Of a stretch of 64,000 nucleotides of DNA, positions 31,057 through 42,151 are shown piece after piece. Numbering within the stretch: the stretch's first letter is position 1; the number at the start of each line of letters is the position of its first letter. Source of the DNA: Azolla caroliniana (lineage: Eukaryota > Polypodiophyta); assembly GCA_043228905.1 (NCBI GenBank), contig JBHGNT010000016.1, positions 8,928,001 through 8,992,000 of the forward strand, written 5' to 3'. Both the position numbers and the translations under genes were made by a program. The notes below the pieces were generated by a model. It searched no databases. It was not told where the DNA came from and worked only from the letters and a program-made list of their open reading frames with translations.

Positions 31057-34000
31057 TTAGGGTTTAGGGTTTACATCTTCTAGGTCCACAAGCTCCCCTG
31101 CTCCTTCATCAATAGGTTCCATTGGTTCTCGTGAAGTCATTTGGAACATCTCAGTCTCATTGATGTGCTTAGCTCTGACTTCTTGATCCTGATCTAGACA
31201 GTCCCAGATTCCTGTGATCCTCATTTTGATGAAGTTAACTTGTGTAGGGTCCTTCTCCAACACAATATAGTTTCAAAACATCTTCAATGCACAAGCTGTT
31301 GTAGTACCTAATGGCCACATGAACACGAACAAGTATATATAAGAATTAAAGTCTTAAACTTGATGGACAGAAATCAAACTAAATATATTTTATATACCTG
31401 TGCTAGAGAACAAGTCTAGGACCCAATCATCTGGATTCGAGAAGAGCTCTAGGAGGCGGTTGATCAATCTTTGAGGTTTTTGATAAGGATTCACCATACT
31501 CTTATCACCTGAAACATGCCTTAATTTTTTTGTGACAGCTGGGCACATGATATAATTTACCACGTTACGCTCGTTGACATGTGCTCTAGCAATCTTCTTT
31601 GTTATTGAATCATAGTAACCCACACAAAAATGTTCGACCACACTAACCATTCGATCGCTAGGGCTACGTGTAATATTTGTTTTAATCCTATAGAGAAATA
31701 AAATCATGTTTTAGAGGTATGAATGTCAACATATAATAACAAGTATCATAATGATTAAAAACAAACTGTGACACACCAATGCATGTGTTCAGTGGCATGA
31801 CAACGTGACTTCAGAGCTGTTGTGACTGATAGTGATTGCCCCATGCTATGGAATATGATTATCCTCCACAAGGGGGCCAATGCCAGTTCGACGAAATCCT
31901 TTACCATCTTCTCGATTTGGGGGTACTTGAAAGGCACATCATCATATGTTGATCCCGCAATTCGGAATCCATATGGTATGTCGGCTATCAGCAAAGTGTA
32001 GTGCCTTCTCGGTAACAGATCGAGCATTTGTGATACTTCCCCATTAAATACACTATAATGTAATTGTTTATAAGGATCAGACCTATGCAAAAAACTCTTC
32101 ACAGTCTCTGAATCCTCAGGCAGTTCCATCTCTTTCCCTTTGGTCATTCTCTTCTCATACTTTGCACGTTCTAAGTGTGTGATAAAGGCAACTAGAATAC
32201 CATCATTATTGTCGTTGGTCTTTTTTGATTTCGATGGTTTCTGCAAGTGTCAATGTTGTTAGGAGAGAACATTAGCTTTCAATGTATTAACATTCAAATG
32301 ACACATACCCATTCTCTAAAAACAATAAAATATTCCTCTAATGCCTTGTAGGAAGAAGTTATCAGGTAGACTTGCTCCACTTCTTCCCATGTCAGTAAAC
32401 TCAAATTTTGCATCATCAACTCCTGAATCTTCATGTATACCTTGTGACTATACAATAAATATGAAATTAGAAATAAAAAATCAATAATAATAGAAGAATA
32501 TCCTAAAACATTGTATATTATAAACCCTTACTTTTGCAATTCAATAACCATCTCGTCCAAACTAAATTCCTTGGCAACAACTCGAGATAGCACCGATATT
32601 AATAGCCTATCATCTTTAATACCCTGTAATGACCTCCAAGGTAAAAGTTTCATGTCTTCTGCTAACTCCTCGATTACCAAGTCGCTTTTGCCCTTTAACT
32701 TTGATTTGATCTCAACTTGTGGATCAATCCTTCCCTTCTTTGACCTCTTTCCGCTCCCACATGCTAAATATTTTTTCCTGGAGATCCCACACCTCTCCGG
32801 TCCGAAAGGCTAGTTGAAACCAGGAATCATATTTTCGTAGCCCTTCTGATTCTGTGCTCTCATCCACTGCAATCCCCACTTCCAGTAAACACTGGCGACG
32901 CAAACTAGGCCACAACCTTGGGCCAAAATGATTTAATGCATCTAGGTACTCATGATGAAAAAATCTGATCCTTTCAATGCATGACATCTTTTGCCTATAA
33001 TCATTATCATTGTTATAGTCCCATGCTAGTAGCTTCGCCTCCTCGTGAGTGAGTCCTGCATATACTTTACATTCGGCATACTTAAAGAGGGGGGTGAGAG
33101 GGTATTCTTTCACAAGCTGTCTACGAGCTTCGGCCGAATGTGATCCTCCAATTACATAATATGTATAATCATCAGCAGAGCTATACTTGAAGTCTGCTAC
33201 TGTTGGACATTGATCTTGATTGACCATTACTAAAAATGGCACGATAGTAGCATGAGGATTAATTTTCATTTTGCTCTTCAAGTTTTGCACATGGACAACC
33301 TGCGACTCTCTAATTTCTAGGGGACGTCTTCCAGTCAAGGGATCAATTGGAGGCCTCTAGATTGAAGTAATTGGCAAATGAAACAACTTCCCCTTACGCA
33401 CAAGTTGTCTTAACAATATTTTCTCTTATTTGATTTTGTTCAGACGTCAATGCGTTGGAAGATAGTTGACCTCCTGGAGCCACGACGTCGACTTGGTGCT
33501 CTTCTTCTTCCTCCACGAATTCTAAAACCTCTTCATCGTCTTCGTCGGGTCGTGGTCGTTTGTTGTATTTCTTATGAACAAGATTTGTCTTTCTAGACTC
33601 TTTTGGTGGAGTTTGTGCTTCACCGCCCATCATTTCTCTTGTCACATACGGCTGTAGTGCAACTAATAAGTTGTTCATCGTTTGAATGTCTTTACGTAAT
33701 GACTTGGGGTTGCAACATTTTGCTACTAGGTTTCCCTCGTCAAGACGCAATCGTCTAGAGCCAATAGAGCTCGAGACATCGATTATAACACTCGAAAAAT
33801 CACTATCTTTATATTCTAGCTTGGTTACATCTCCATAGTTAAATGTTTTTCCAAGCTCCAATTTGCCTTTACCGTCTGACTTAGCTGTTATTAAGAGCAG
33901 CACACCATCTTCCTCGACATAAGAGAGACACCAGTCTAACTCTGGGTAATTCTTATATATTTAAGTTCAGATGTTTTCTCTTCCTGGGCCCCACCCTTGC

Positions 34001-34155
34001 TATTTTTGGTCGTTGCAACAGAAGACTTAGATGCTCCATCCCCCGTTGAGTCAAATAGAGTTCTTCTAGAGACATCTTTGACAAAAGAATCAGAATCTCG
34101 CTTTGTTGGAGTTTAAATCTTTAGTTTAAACGAAGGAACTTTTTGACGAGAGTCA
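31057..34155 (-). pseudogene. Spliced ParB-like / DNA methyltransferase gene
   Basis: Eight coding blocks, high to low: 34155 to about 33960; about 33945-33394 (acidic EEVLEFVEEEEE); about 33394-32532, a ParB/Srx-like domain (VIGGSHSAEARRQL, then AGLTHEEAKLLAWD); 32447-32309; 32240-31778 with methyltransferase motif IV LLIADIPYGF; 31687-31398 with NPYQKPQRLINRLLELF and LDLFSSTG; 31307-31057 finishing motif I and VLEKDPTQVNF. GT-AG introns flank most blocks; joining 31398 to 31307 completes the motif LDLFSSTGTTTACAL. Order IV before I marks a permuted (beta-type) amino-methyltransferase, N6-adenine or N4-cytosine. ParB plus methylase is a bacterial/phage architecture (family knowledge). Nonsense codons (near 34108, 33359 and 31270) and about three frameshifts suggest decay. 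Confidence 0.75.
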
Positions 34156-34257
34156 CTGAAATTAAGACAACATCCTATTTAGGTTAATTACGAACAAGAC
34201 CATATTATTTGAACAAAAACAATGGAGAAAGCAGTAAAATAAAGAACAATTAAACGC

Positions 34258-35024
34258 TATCGTAGTGTAATTCGCACACTATGTGAAAATTGCATTTTTG
34301 TCCCTCCGGATGGAACCGGCAAGGAGGAACTGGTGAGAACCGGATGAAGGATGGAATTGACAAGGAGGAACCGGTAAGGAGACCCGGTAAGAACCGGATA
34401 AAGAAGGCCGGTGAGAGTCTCTCATCGGATGAAGAGACAAATTTGTAAATAGAAGAAAACATTGTTACATGCATAGGACAGGATTCGAACCCTGTACCTC
34501 CATGTTAACGATTTTTAAGCCTTATTACTATACTAGCATATTATGAATTTTAAAGTTATACTAAACTTTATCACATGTAAATATTCTAGATATGCATGGT
34601 ACAAAAAGTTATTCATGCATACACACTCGAGTTAAAAGAAAAGATGGGATAGAAAGGTAATCATGCACATGCAGTGTGCATGAAAACTAAAGTTAGGAAA
34701 AGCATGATGCTTGCATGTGATAAACTTAGACTCTTCCAACACTATATAAGGAAGAGAGAAAGATGTATAGGGGTTGTTGATTATTTTGCAAGAATTGACC
34801 AATATAATATATTCGTGGGATTCACGAATTTTTCATCTAAATTGTGTCTTACTATCTAAATATTGATTAAATACACTAAACTCGTGGGATTCACGAGATT
34901 CATAACTTACCTCTCTTCTACCTATTCATTACTAGCCTTATCTCATATTCTTCTTTCTGCTAGTCCATAACCTCAGTGGTTCCCACCCGACTCATGCAAC
35001 GATCCGGAGCCGAAAGGCACAACA
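34258..35024 (+). repeat. 5' LTR of D
   Basis: 767 bp. The start is mutated to TATCGTAG (3' copy TGTCATAG). It contains a CCGG-repeat block (34310-34410) and an antisense tRNA-like module (about 34470-34545) with a perfect B-box-like GGTTCGAATCC. CATGCA motifs and a TATA box (TATATAAG, about 34744) follow. It ends GGCACAACA. Confidence 0.9.
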
Positions 35025-35047
35025 CAAGTGGTTGACCCAACGTGAAG
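35025..35047 (+). promoter_or_regulatory. Primer binding site of D
   Basis: TGGTTGACCCAACGTGAA follows the LTR after CAAG. It is closely related to the sites of A and G. Confidence 0.7.
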
Positions 35048-35062
35048 ACAGGTGGCAAGGAG

Positions 35063-36343
35063 ATGGAGACTAACAATATGATGGTGATGTTCGAGAGGAT
35101 GCTACAAGAACAACGCTCGATGTCAGAGATTGCAGTGGCAGTTGAGGGGCTCGTGCAACGGAATAGGAAATTCAGTGGGAAAGATGTGTTGCGATATTTG
35201 CGGGATTACAAGGCGAAAATGCTACGGTGTGGAATATCGGAAGGATTGCAGGTGACATCGTTTAATCGGGTGGCTACAGACGGGCTTCAGGGGAGTATCC
35301 ACGGGTTACGACAACAAAATCCGACATGGGAAGCATTTGAAGAAGCCCTAAAGACCACGTTCGCCATCGAGGACTCTTCCAAGGCAACGAGGAGAGGATT
35401 CGAAGATTGGGTGGAAACGCCGGATAAGGGGATGAAGGTGCTTGATGTGTTTTCGGCATTCGAAAGTTGGTTCGGGAGGCTGTTCGCGAGAGATCAAGCT
35501 ATCCTTGCACCGGACAAAGTGATCATGTTCCTATGAACCGTGGACGTCCGGGACCGGAAAGATCTTGGAGTGCTTCTGGAGGACACGACCACCGAGAGTG
35601 GTCTCACCGATACATGGGACAACGTGCGAGATATCGTCGCACGATATACAAAGAGGGGGCAATGGCTGACTAATGAAGAAAAGAGGGTTTCGGAACCGAT
35701 TCTGATGCCGAGATCCAGTTTGGAAGACCATCAACCACTGGCTTGGGAGACTATGACCGAGAAGGGAATCGATGCAACCACGGTGGAGCAATTGCTGAAG
35801 GAGATGAAGAATCTGAAAATCGCGATGGTGAAAAAGACGGAAGACTGTCCCACAAGTCCCAAGTTCATGGACCGTCGATGCATATGGTGTGATAGCACTG
35901 AACATGATTAGAGAGATTGCAATGAGCACTGAACATCGAAGGAGGCGTTACGACGGGATCTTATCTATTACGAGGGAAATTAGATTCATTCGATGGATTC
36001 TCGAAAGCCACTCCGACCGAACTTCCGAAAAGGCGGCATGAAGAAGGTCCTAAAGGAGGAGATCGCGGTGAAAAACAATTATGTGACAACTGTAGGAATA
36101 CGTGTGGGGGAGTCATCTGCAACAAAGGCGTCTTTTTGGCCAGAAGTGCTAGAAATTTCGAGGAAAGCCGACCATGATGAAATCCGAAGCGCCGCGGAAT
36201 GTATTCAGGAAGCTACGGGATGGGAGTGCCCTGTAGATAAGAATAGCGTACATGCGTTATGTCAATTGCATGAAGTGTATGTAGACGAGAAACGACATCG
36301 CACGGATGATGCGGCCGAACCATCGAAGACACCAGAAAGCTGG
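35063..36343 (+). pseudogene. Gag of element D, 5' part
   Basis: Starts METNNMMVMFERML and aligns with the Gag of A along its length (FLRDY, TRRGFEDWVE like TRRAFMDWVE, VRDRKDLGVLLED). The CCHC knuckle is CIWCDSTEHD, then a TAG, then RDC. Stops at 35534 (TGA), 35909 (TAG) and others near 35929 and 35980 mostly replace Gln or Arg codons. Element F enters at 36343 in the frame PSKTPESW, and the rest of Gag resumes at 52195. Non-functional. Confidence 0.85.
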
Positions 36344-36757
36344 TGTCATGATATGGCAAGACTCGAACCCATGACCTTATGCTACATGGGTTGAGCTCTT
36401 GACCATTAGACCATGCATTGTAATACGTAGAATATTATTTTCATTTATATTTTGTTATAGAAAATCGATGTATATTCCAGATTTCTCTGGAACATTCTAG
36501 AAACTTCAGGAGTATTCCTCAAAACACTATCAAAGGAGGCACAAGGCATTATTTCGAACCAAATTGGTTCAACGCCAGTCTTAAGCCTCCTAGCTACTAT
36601 TGTACATTCTCTTCACATAATATATATCTTTTCTTATCATCTCTCTCTCTCTCTCCCTCTCACTCACTCTTTCCTTCTCTCGAGAGTTCTTCACCTCTCT
36701 TAGTACTAATACTTCTTTAGTACTAATTCCTTCTCTGTCTTAGTACTGTTCCTGACA
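36344..36757 (+). repeat. 5' LTR of F
   Basis: 414 bp, TGTCATGATATGG...TTCCTGACA. An antisense tRNA-like module opens it (36351-36420). A heat-shock element lies at 36490-36507. The TATA position reads CTATCAAAGG, against CTATAAAAGG in the 3' copy. CT-rich microsatellites follow. Confidence 0.93.
36490..36507 (+). promoter_or_regulatory. Heat-shock element in the 5' LTR of F
   Basis: GAAcaTTCtaGAAacTTC is four perfect alternating nGAAn units, the consensus site for heat-shock factor trimers, about 20 bases upstream of the TATA position. The identical 18 bases occur in the 3' LTR at 51929-51946. Confidence 0.75.
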
Positions 36758-36850
36758 GTTTGAACCGATTTTGCTTGTTCTTCCTTTCGTATCTTCCTTT
36801 CCTCCTTTTCCTTTTATCTTCTTACTAATCCTCTTATCCTCCCTAGTAAA

Positions 36851-37969
36851 ATGGAAACTGTTAGCGCTCAGGAATACGAATCTGTTTTCTCGGAGTTCCA
36901 GTGCTTAAAAGAGAAATTTGTAGCACTAGAACAAGAAAATCATCGTTTGTTGGGGGATCTTCAACAAATAGCGCTGGAAAAACAACAATAACATGGGGAG
37001 TTGACGTTACATGTACAACAACTCGAAGCAACTATCATATCATTACAACAACAAGGATCAAGCACTCAAGGGATTCACAAAGAATCCAAGATCGGTCTTC
37101 CTGCAAAATTTGATGGAACCCGATCACAGTTTAGAGGGTTTTTGAATCAGGTACGTTTAGTGATACAAATGCATCCTTCTCGATATCCCACCGATGCATC
37201 ACGAGTGGGACTAGTAGGCACTCTCCTTAGTGGCTTAGCGTTAGCATGGTTTGCTCCATTGTTGGAAAAGGAATCTCCATTACTAAACAGTTTTGAAGAA
37301 TTTATAAGTGAGTTTAAGGCCTGTTTTGGAGATACTGACAGCATAAGCATTGCAATCAACAAAATCCGGCGATTACGCCAAGGTGACTGTCTAGCCTCCG
37401 CATACGTTGCAGATTTCCGCCTACTCGCTGCCGATATCCCTTGGGATGATCACGCATTGATGGAGCAATTTCGATATGGTTTATGTAACGATGTCAAGGA
37501 TTTACTCTTGACCTTCCTCGAAGAGCCAAAGTCATTAACAGAAGCAATCAGTCGCGCGGTGAGATACGACAACCGCCTCTTCGAACGACATTCAAAACGA
37601 CAATTCCAGTTTCCGAGGGCAAGATCAGAGCCTACCTACGCCTCAGTGGTAGCGAAACCTTTTTCAAGGGAGTCATATAATGCGCCTCCAGTAAGTAGTC
37701 CATCTTCGATGGAAATTGACACCACACGTCGTCGTGGACCGCTATCGGAAGAAGAAAAGCAACGACGCCGAGCAAACCGACTATGTCTTTATTGCGGTGG
37801 ACCAGGGCATATCGCGGTAAACTGTCCCCACAGGCCAAGAAGGGAGGTAAACCAAATAGTTGCTAGTTTTGATTGTACTAAACCCGAGTCTATTTCAGTA
37901 AGGATATCTAATAGTCCTAATAGTACTAATAGCCCAAATCTAGCAAACAAATTTGATGTCCTTACTTAG
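36851..37969 (+). pseudogene. Gag of element F
   Basis: The ATG at 36851 opens METVSAQEYESVF; a TAA at about 36989 (likely CAA) breaks it, and the main frame then runs to 37969. A coiled-coil-like amino end (QLEATIISLQQQ) precedes the Gag core (KFDGTRSQFRGFLNQV, FEEFISEFKACFGD, YVADFRLLAADIPWDD) and one CCHC knuckle (CLYCGGPGHIAVNC). This is a typical chromoviral Gag. It would package element RNA in cytoplasmic particles. Confidence 0.88.
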
Positions 37970-38019
37970 TTAGAAGAAGAGTTAAACGACTAAGTCTAGC
38001 CAAAATAGGAGCCGTTTGG

Positions 38020-38328
38020 TTGGACAACCCTAGATCTGTGCAGCCTATTAGTGGTTCCATTCCCTCTAAGCAAGTTAGCAATGTGTTCGTAGTCCAAGTA
38101 ACAATTAGTACTAAGAGTACCCCTCCAGTACATGTCTTAGCACTTCTAGATTTCAGAGCTAATTCTTGCTTCATGGATAGGAACTTTGCCCAAGCTCATC
38201 AGATATCACTCAAAAAACTCTCGTGTCTAGCCTCTGCAGTAGTCATTGATGGTCATCCCATTGCTTCTGGAAATATCATAGAAGAGTCAGAGCCCGTTAA
38301 TATTGTCCTAGATAATCTAGTTGTGTAG
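38020..38328 (+). pseudogene. Protease of element F, active site destroyed
   Basis: Retropepsin fold with ALLDFRANSCFMD where the family has ALLDSGANSCFID-type sequence, so D-S-G has become D-F-R. The change of Gly codon to AGA is a G-to-A transition. The frame then ends at 38328. Protease activity would be lost. Confidence 0.8.
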
Positions 38329-38486
38329 TATCATTTAATATAATTAGCATCCTAGAACACCCCATTGTTTTAGGATTACCATGGTTTGAATTACATAACC
38401 CAGACATAGATTGGAGAACAAGAGAAATCCGGTATCGAGAAGCCCGAGGGTCTACTCATGAGATTGCAACCATTTCGCTACATCAA

Positions 38487-39801
38487 TTGTGGGAAGAAGG
38501 ACACAAGGAAGAAATGTTTCTCTTCGCAATATCAGTAAAGCCCTCAGACACCATCAAAGAGGAGTCCACCGTTCAACTTCCAAAGAAGTATCATCATTAT
38601 GCCGATGTGTTCGATAAAGTACAAGCCAATACGCTTCCTCACCATCGACTATATGATTGCCCCATTGATTTACAACCGGGGAAAGAGCCACCATGGGGAC
38701 CAATCTACAATTTGTCACCAACCGAGCTAGAAGTCCTGCGAGCCTATATAGAGGAGAATTTGGAAAATGGTTTCATTCGGCATTCGAAATCTTCGTCAAG
38801 AAAAAGGATTGATCACTTCGTCTCATTGTAGATTATCGTGGCTTGAATAAGGTGACAATCAGAAATAGGTATGCACTTCCCCTTATCTCAAGTCTTTTAG
38901 AACGGATCAATGGTGCCAGGTTTTTCACGAAGATCGACTTACGGGGAGCCTATAACCTCGTACGGATCCGACCAAGAGATGAATGGAAGACCTCGTTTAG
39001 CACCAGATATGGGCACTTCGAGTATACAGTCATGCCGTTCGGTCTCACTAATGCGTCGGCAGTCTTCCAACACATGACAAATGATATATTCCAGGATCTC
39101 TTGGATGTTTGTTTGATCATCTATTTGGATGATCTACTAGTTTATTCGAAGACCCAAGAAGAGCATGATTCTCATGTACTATTAGTACTAAAACGACTTT
39201 GAGAACATGGTCTTTATGCAAAGCTAGAAAATGTAGTTTTGGGTGCAACCAGGTGAAATTTCTAGGCTATGTCATTTCCTCGGAAGGCATCTCCATGGAC
39301 CCAGCTAAGGTCAACACTGTGGTAGAGTGGCAAACTCTGCGTTCGGTGTGAGATGTGCAATGCTTTTTAGGCTTTGTCAGATTTTACTAGAAGTTCATAC
39401 AGGATTACTCAAAGCTCGTTCTGCCTCTCACACAGCTTACCAGGAAGGGACAATCGTTCGTTTGGTGTAAAGAAGCGGACATGACTTTCGAGAGTCTTAA
39501 AAAGGCATTTACATCGGCTCCAATTCTAGCTCATGTCGATCCGGAAAAACCATTCATTATCGAAGCAGACGCATCGGATTTCGCATTGGGGAGCATTCTG
39601 TCACAACGGGGTAATGATGAGAAGCTACATCCTGTGGCTTTTCACTCATGCAAGTTGGACGCCGCCGAACTCAACTACGAAATTCATGATAAGGAGCTAT
39701 TGGCAATAGTGGACTCTTTTACGCAATGGAGGCATTTTCTAGAGGGATCCTCTCATCAAGTCACCGTATTCAGTGACCACAAAAACCTTGCCTACTTTTA
39801 G
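38487..39801 (+). pseudogene. RT and RNase H of element F
   Basis: Blocks: ADVFDKVQANTLPHHRLYDC (RT entry), [47 protein letters not shown] and the catalytic YLDDLLVYS, followed after stops by RNase H (IEADASDFALGSILSQ, ELLAIVDSFTQWRHFL, VFSDHKNLAYF). The RT finger region near 38831 and the connection at 39202-39480 are frameshifted. Catalytic residues are intact but the protein is fragmented. Confidence 0.9.
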
Positions 39802-39810
39802 GACGCTCGT

Positions 39811-40986
39811 GTGTTAAATCGACGTCAAGCTCGGTGGGCGCACTTCCTCACGCGTTTCGACTTCAAAATTACATATCGTCCGGGGCAGCACAAAGGGAAG
39901 GCAGTTGCATTATCACGGTGTTCGTACCTAGCACCGCGTCCTGGCGAGCCAGCTTTTGATAACCAAAAGCAAGTAATCTTGGGACCGACTCGACTGCAAG
40001 CAACACAGGTCTTTGGCATGCCCATGGATTCCCACGTTATCGATACTATATGTGAGGACTTGAAGACCAATGCTTTCACCCAAGCCATTCTAGCACAAAT
40101 TGATCCCTCTCGAGCATCTTGTTCAAAGTCGCAACCACCAGGTACGGACTATCGGAAATTCAAATACCATGATGGATTGCTATTCTTTAAGAAACTCTTG
40201 TATGTTCCTAATGGTTCTTGCCGCCTTCGAGTAGTCCAAAACTGTCATGACACATATACAACTGGGCATTTTGGTAGTACTAAAACATTAGATTTAGTAC
40301 AACTATCATTTTGGTGGTCCCGTATGCGACAATTTGTCGAAGATTTTGTTCGGACTTGTGATACATGTTGCAGAGCGAAAATGTCAAGGCATCATCCATA
40401 TGGTTTATTAGAACCATTACCAATTCCAAGCAAGCCGTGGCAATCCATTGCTATAGACTTCATCATAGATCTTCCAGTCTCTAAAGGGTTCAATGTGATT
40501 CTAACAGTCATAGATTGATATACGAAGATGGCTCATCTCTTGCCATGTACTAAGGAAATATCCAGTGAAGAAACCGATGAAATTGTCATGCGTGAAATAT
40601 GTCGGCATCATGGTCTTCCCGATAGTATCATCAGCGACCGTGGACCCCAGTTCGTATCGAAATTCTAGAAACACCTTTTTAAAATGCTCAAGGTCACGTG
40701 TAACCTCTCCTCCGGCTACCACCCACAAACGGATGACCAAGCAGAACAAACAAATCAAACACTAGAGCAGTATCTTCGGTGCTTTCTAAGCTATCATCAG
40801 GATGACTAGGTAGATATTCTCCACTTCGTCGAATTTTCCTACAATAACTCTGTCCACGCATCGACTAAAGTTACGCCATTTTATGCTTATACGGGTTCTC
40901 ACCCCTGGTGGTGTGTATTTGAAACCCCAGAGTTGTCCACAAATCCTTGCGTAGAGGATCGTTTAGAGCGGTTACACAAGATACAA
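39811..40986 (+). pseudogene. Integrase of element F, interrupted by S
   Basis: Zinc end (HDTYTTGHFGSTKT, CDTCCRAK), core Asp in IAIDFIIDLPVS, second Asp in IISDRGPQF, third Glu in a degenerate DDQAEQTNQTLEQY. Stops lie near 40517, 40666 and 40807. The frame reaches LERLHKIQ and is cut by transposon S at 40986; it continues after S with ADLCTHLQQAQQTH. Confidence 0.9.
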
Positions 40987-41011
40987 GGGTGAAAGCATGC
41001 GAGTGGAAACA
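40987..41011 (+). repeat. Left terminal inverted repeat of S
   Basis: 25 bp, matching the inverse of 51193-51217 except at position 5 (G against A). It is followed at once by AATTAGCTA and TAGCTAATTAGCTA motifs. Confidence 0.92.
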
Positions 41012-41337
41012 ATTAGCTATGTCCTTGACATAGCTAATTAGCTATGCAAAAAGCTACCATTGATAAATAGTCATTTTAGTAGAAAGCCATCATTAATAAA
41101 TTAAGTATGCAAAAAACTACCATTGAAAATACTAGACTGTTTTAATTACATATGTAAATGAGTGCCATAAATGTGCAACATAAATTGATGTGTGCACCAT
41201 AAATGTGTACCATAAATTATATATCGAATTCCTAGGTCCATTATGCATGATCCTTTGCCACATCACGTAGGCCATCTCTAGTTGAGTATTGTGGGTTAGT
41301 TGCTACCACTGTTGCTAAACCCTATCGAGTCCACCTG

Positions 41338-41890
41338 CCGCCACTCTACACTAAGGGGCCACTACTGTGCGTTCCAAGCATCATCAAAGAGCAGCTCAAT
41401 CTGACGGGGTTCTCTTCTCTATGACACTCTACACTCAGGGGCCACTACTGTGCATTCCAAGCATCATCAAAGAGTTGTTCAATCTGACGGGGTTCTCTTC
41501 TCTGTGCCACTCTACACTCAGGGGCCGCTACTGTGCGTTCCAAGCATCATCAAAGAGCTGTTCAATCTGACGGGGTTCTCTTCTCTGTGCCACTCTACAC
41601 TTAAGGGCCGTTATTGTGTGTCCCAAGCATCATCAAAGAGCTGTTCAATCTGATGGGGTTCTCTTCTCTGTGCCACTCTACAGTCAAGGGCCGCTACTGT
41701 GCATTCCAAGCATCATTGGTAACTGTTCAATCTGACGGGGTTCTCTTCTCTGTGCCACTCTACTCTCAGGTGCCTTCTATGTGCGTTCCAAGCATCATCA
41801 GTAACTGTTCAATCTGACGGGGTTCTCTCCTCCATTGCCATCATTCTATACTCAGTTGCCGCTACTGTCCAGTCCCGGATTGCTTCCACA
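41338..41890 (+). repeat. 83-bp tandem repeat array in S
   Basis: About six and a half copies of a unit of 82-84 bp containing CCACTCTACACTCAGGGGCC and CAATCTGACGGGGTTCTC. The later copies lose about 10 bp and diverge. It lies upstream of the first recognisable transposase exon, in the promoter or 5' leader region. Short open frames across it are repeat translations, not genes. Confidence 0.85.
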
Positions 41891-42151
41891 TTTCGATTTG
41901 ACGGAGTTCACTCATCCAACGGCAACATTCTACACTCAGTTGTCACCATTGATCGGTCTTGGATCGCCTCCTCAACTGTTCGATCCAACAGAGTGAACTC
42001 CTCTACTATTCGGTTTTGGATTGCAATAACTTTTCTGTCTATTGATTATCTTGTGTATTGTTGTGTCTAATCTTGTGTATTGTGGAATATTTTTGTGTAT
42101 TGTTGTTGCCCATAGCCATCTTAAATACTTGTTTTTTTTTCTGGAAATTTA

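Noticed and set aside
34470-34545. tRNA-like sequences in LTRs considered as real tRNA genes
   Set aside because: The T-arm and boxes are good, but acceptor and anticodon arms do not pair convincingly, and the copies repeat in each LTR.
41367-41817. Three 67-residue open frames with repeated peptides (ELFNLTGFSSLCHSTL)
   Set aside because: They are translations of the 83-bp tandem repeat in S. The similarity follows the DNA period and there is no independent coding signal.
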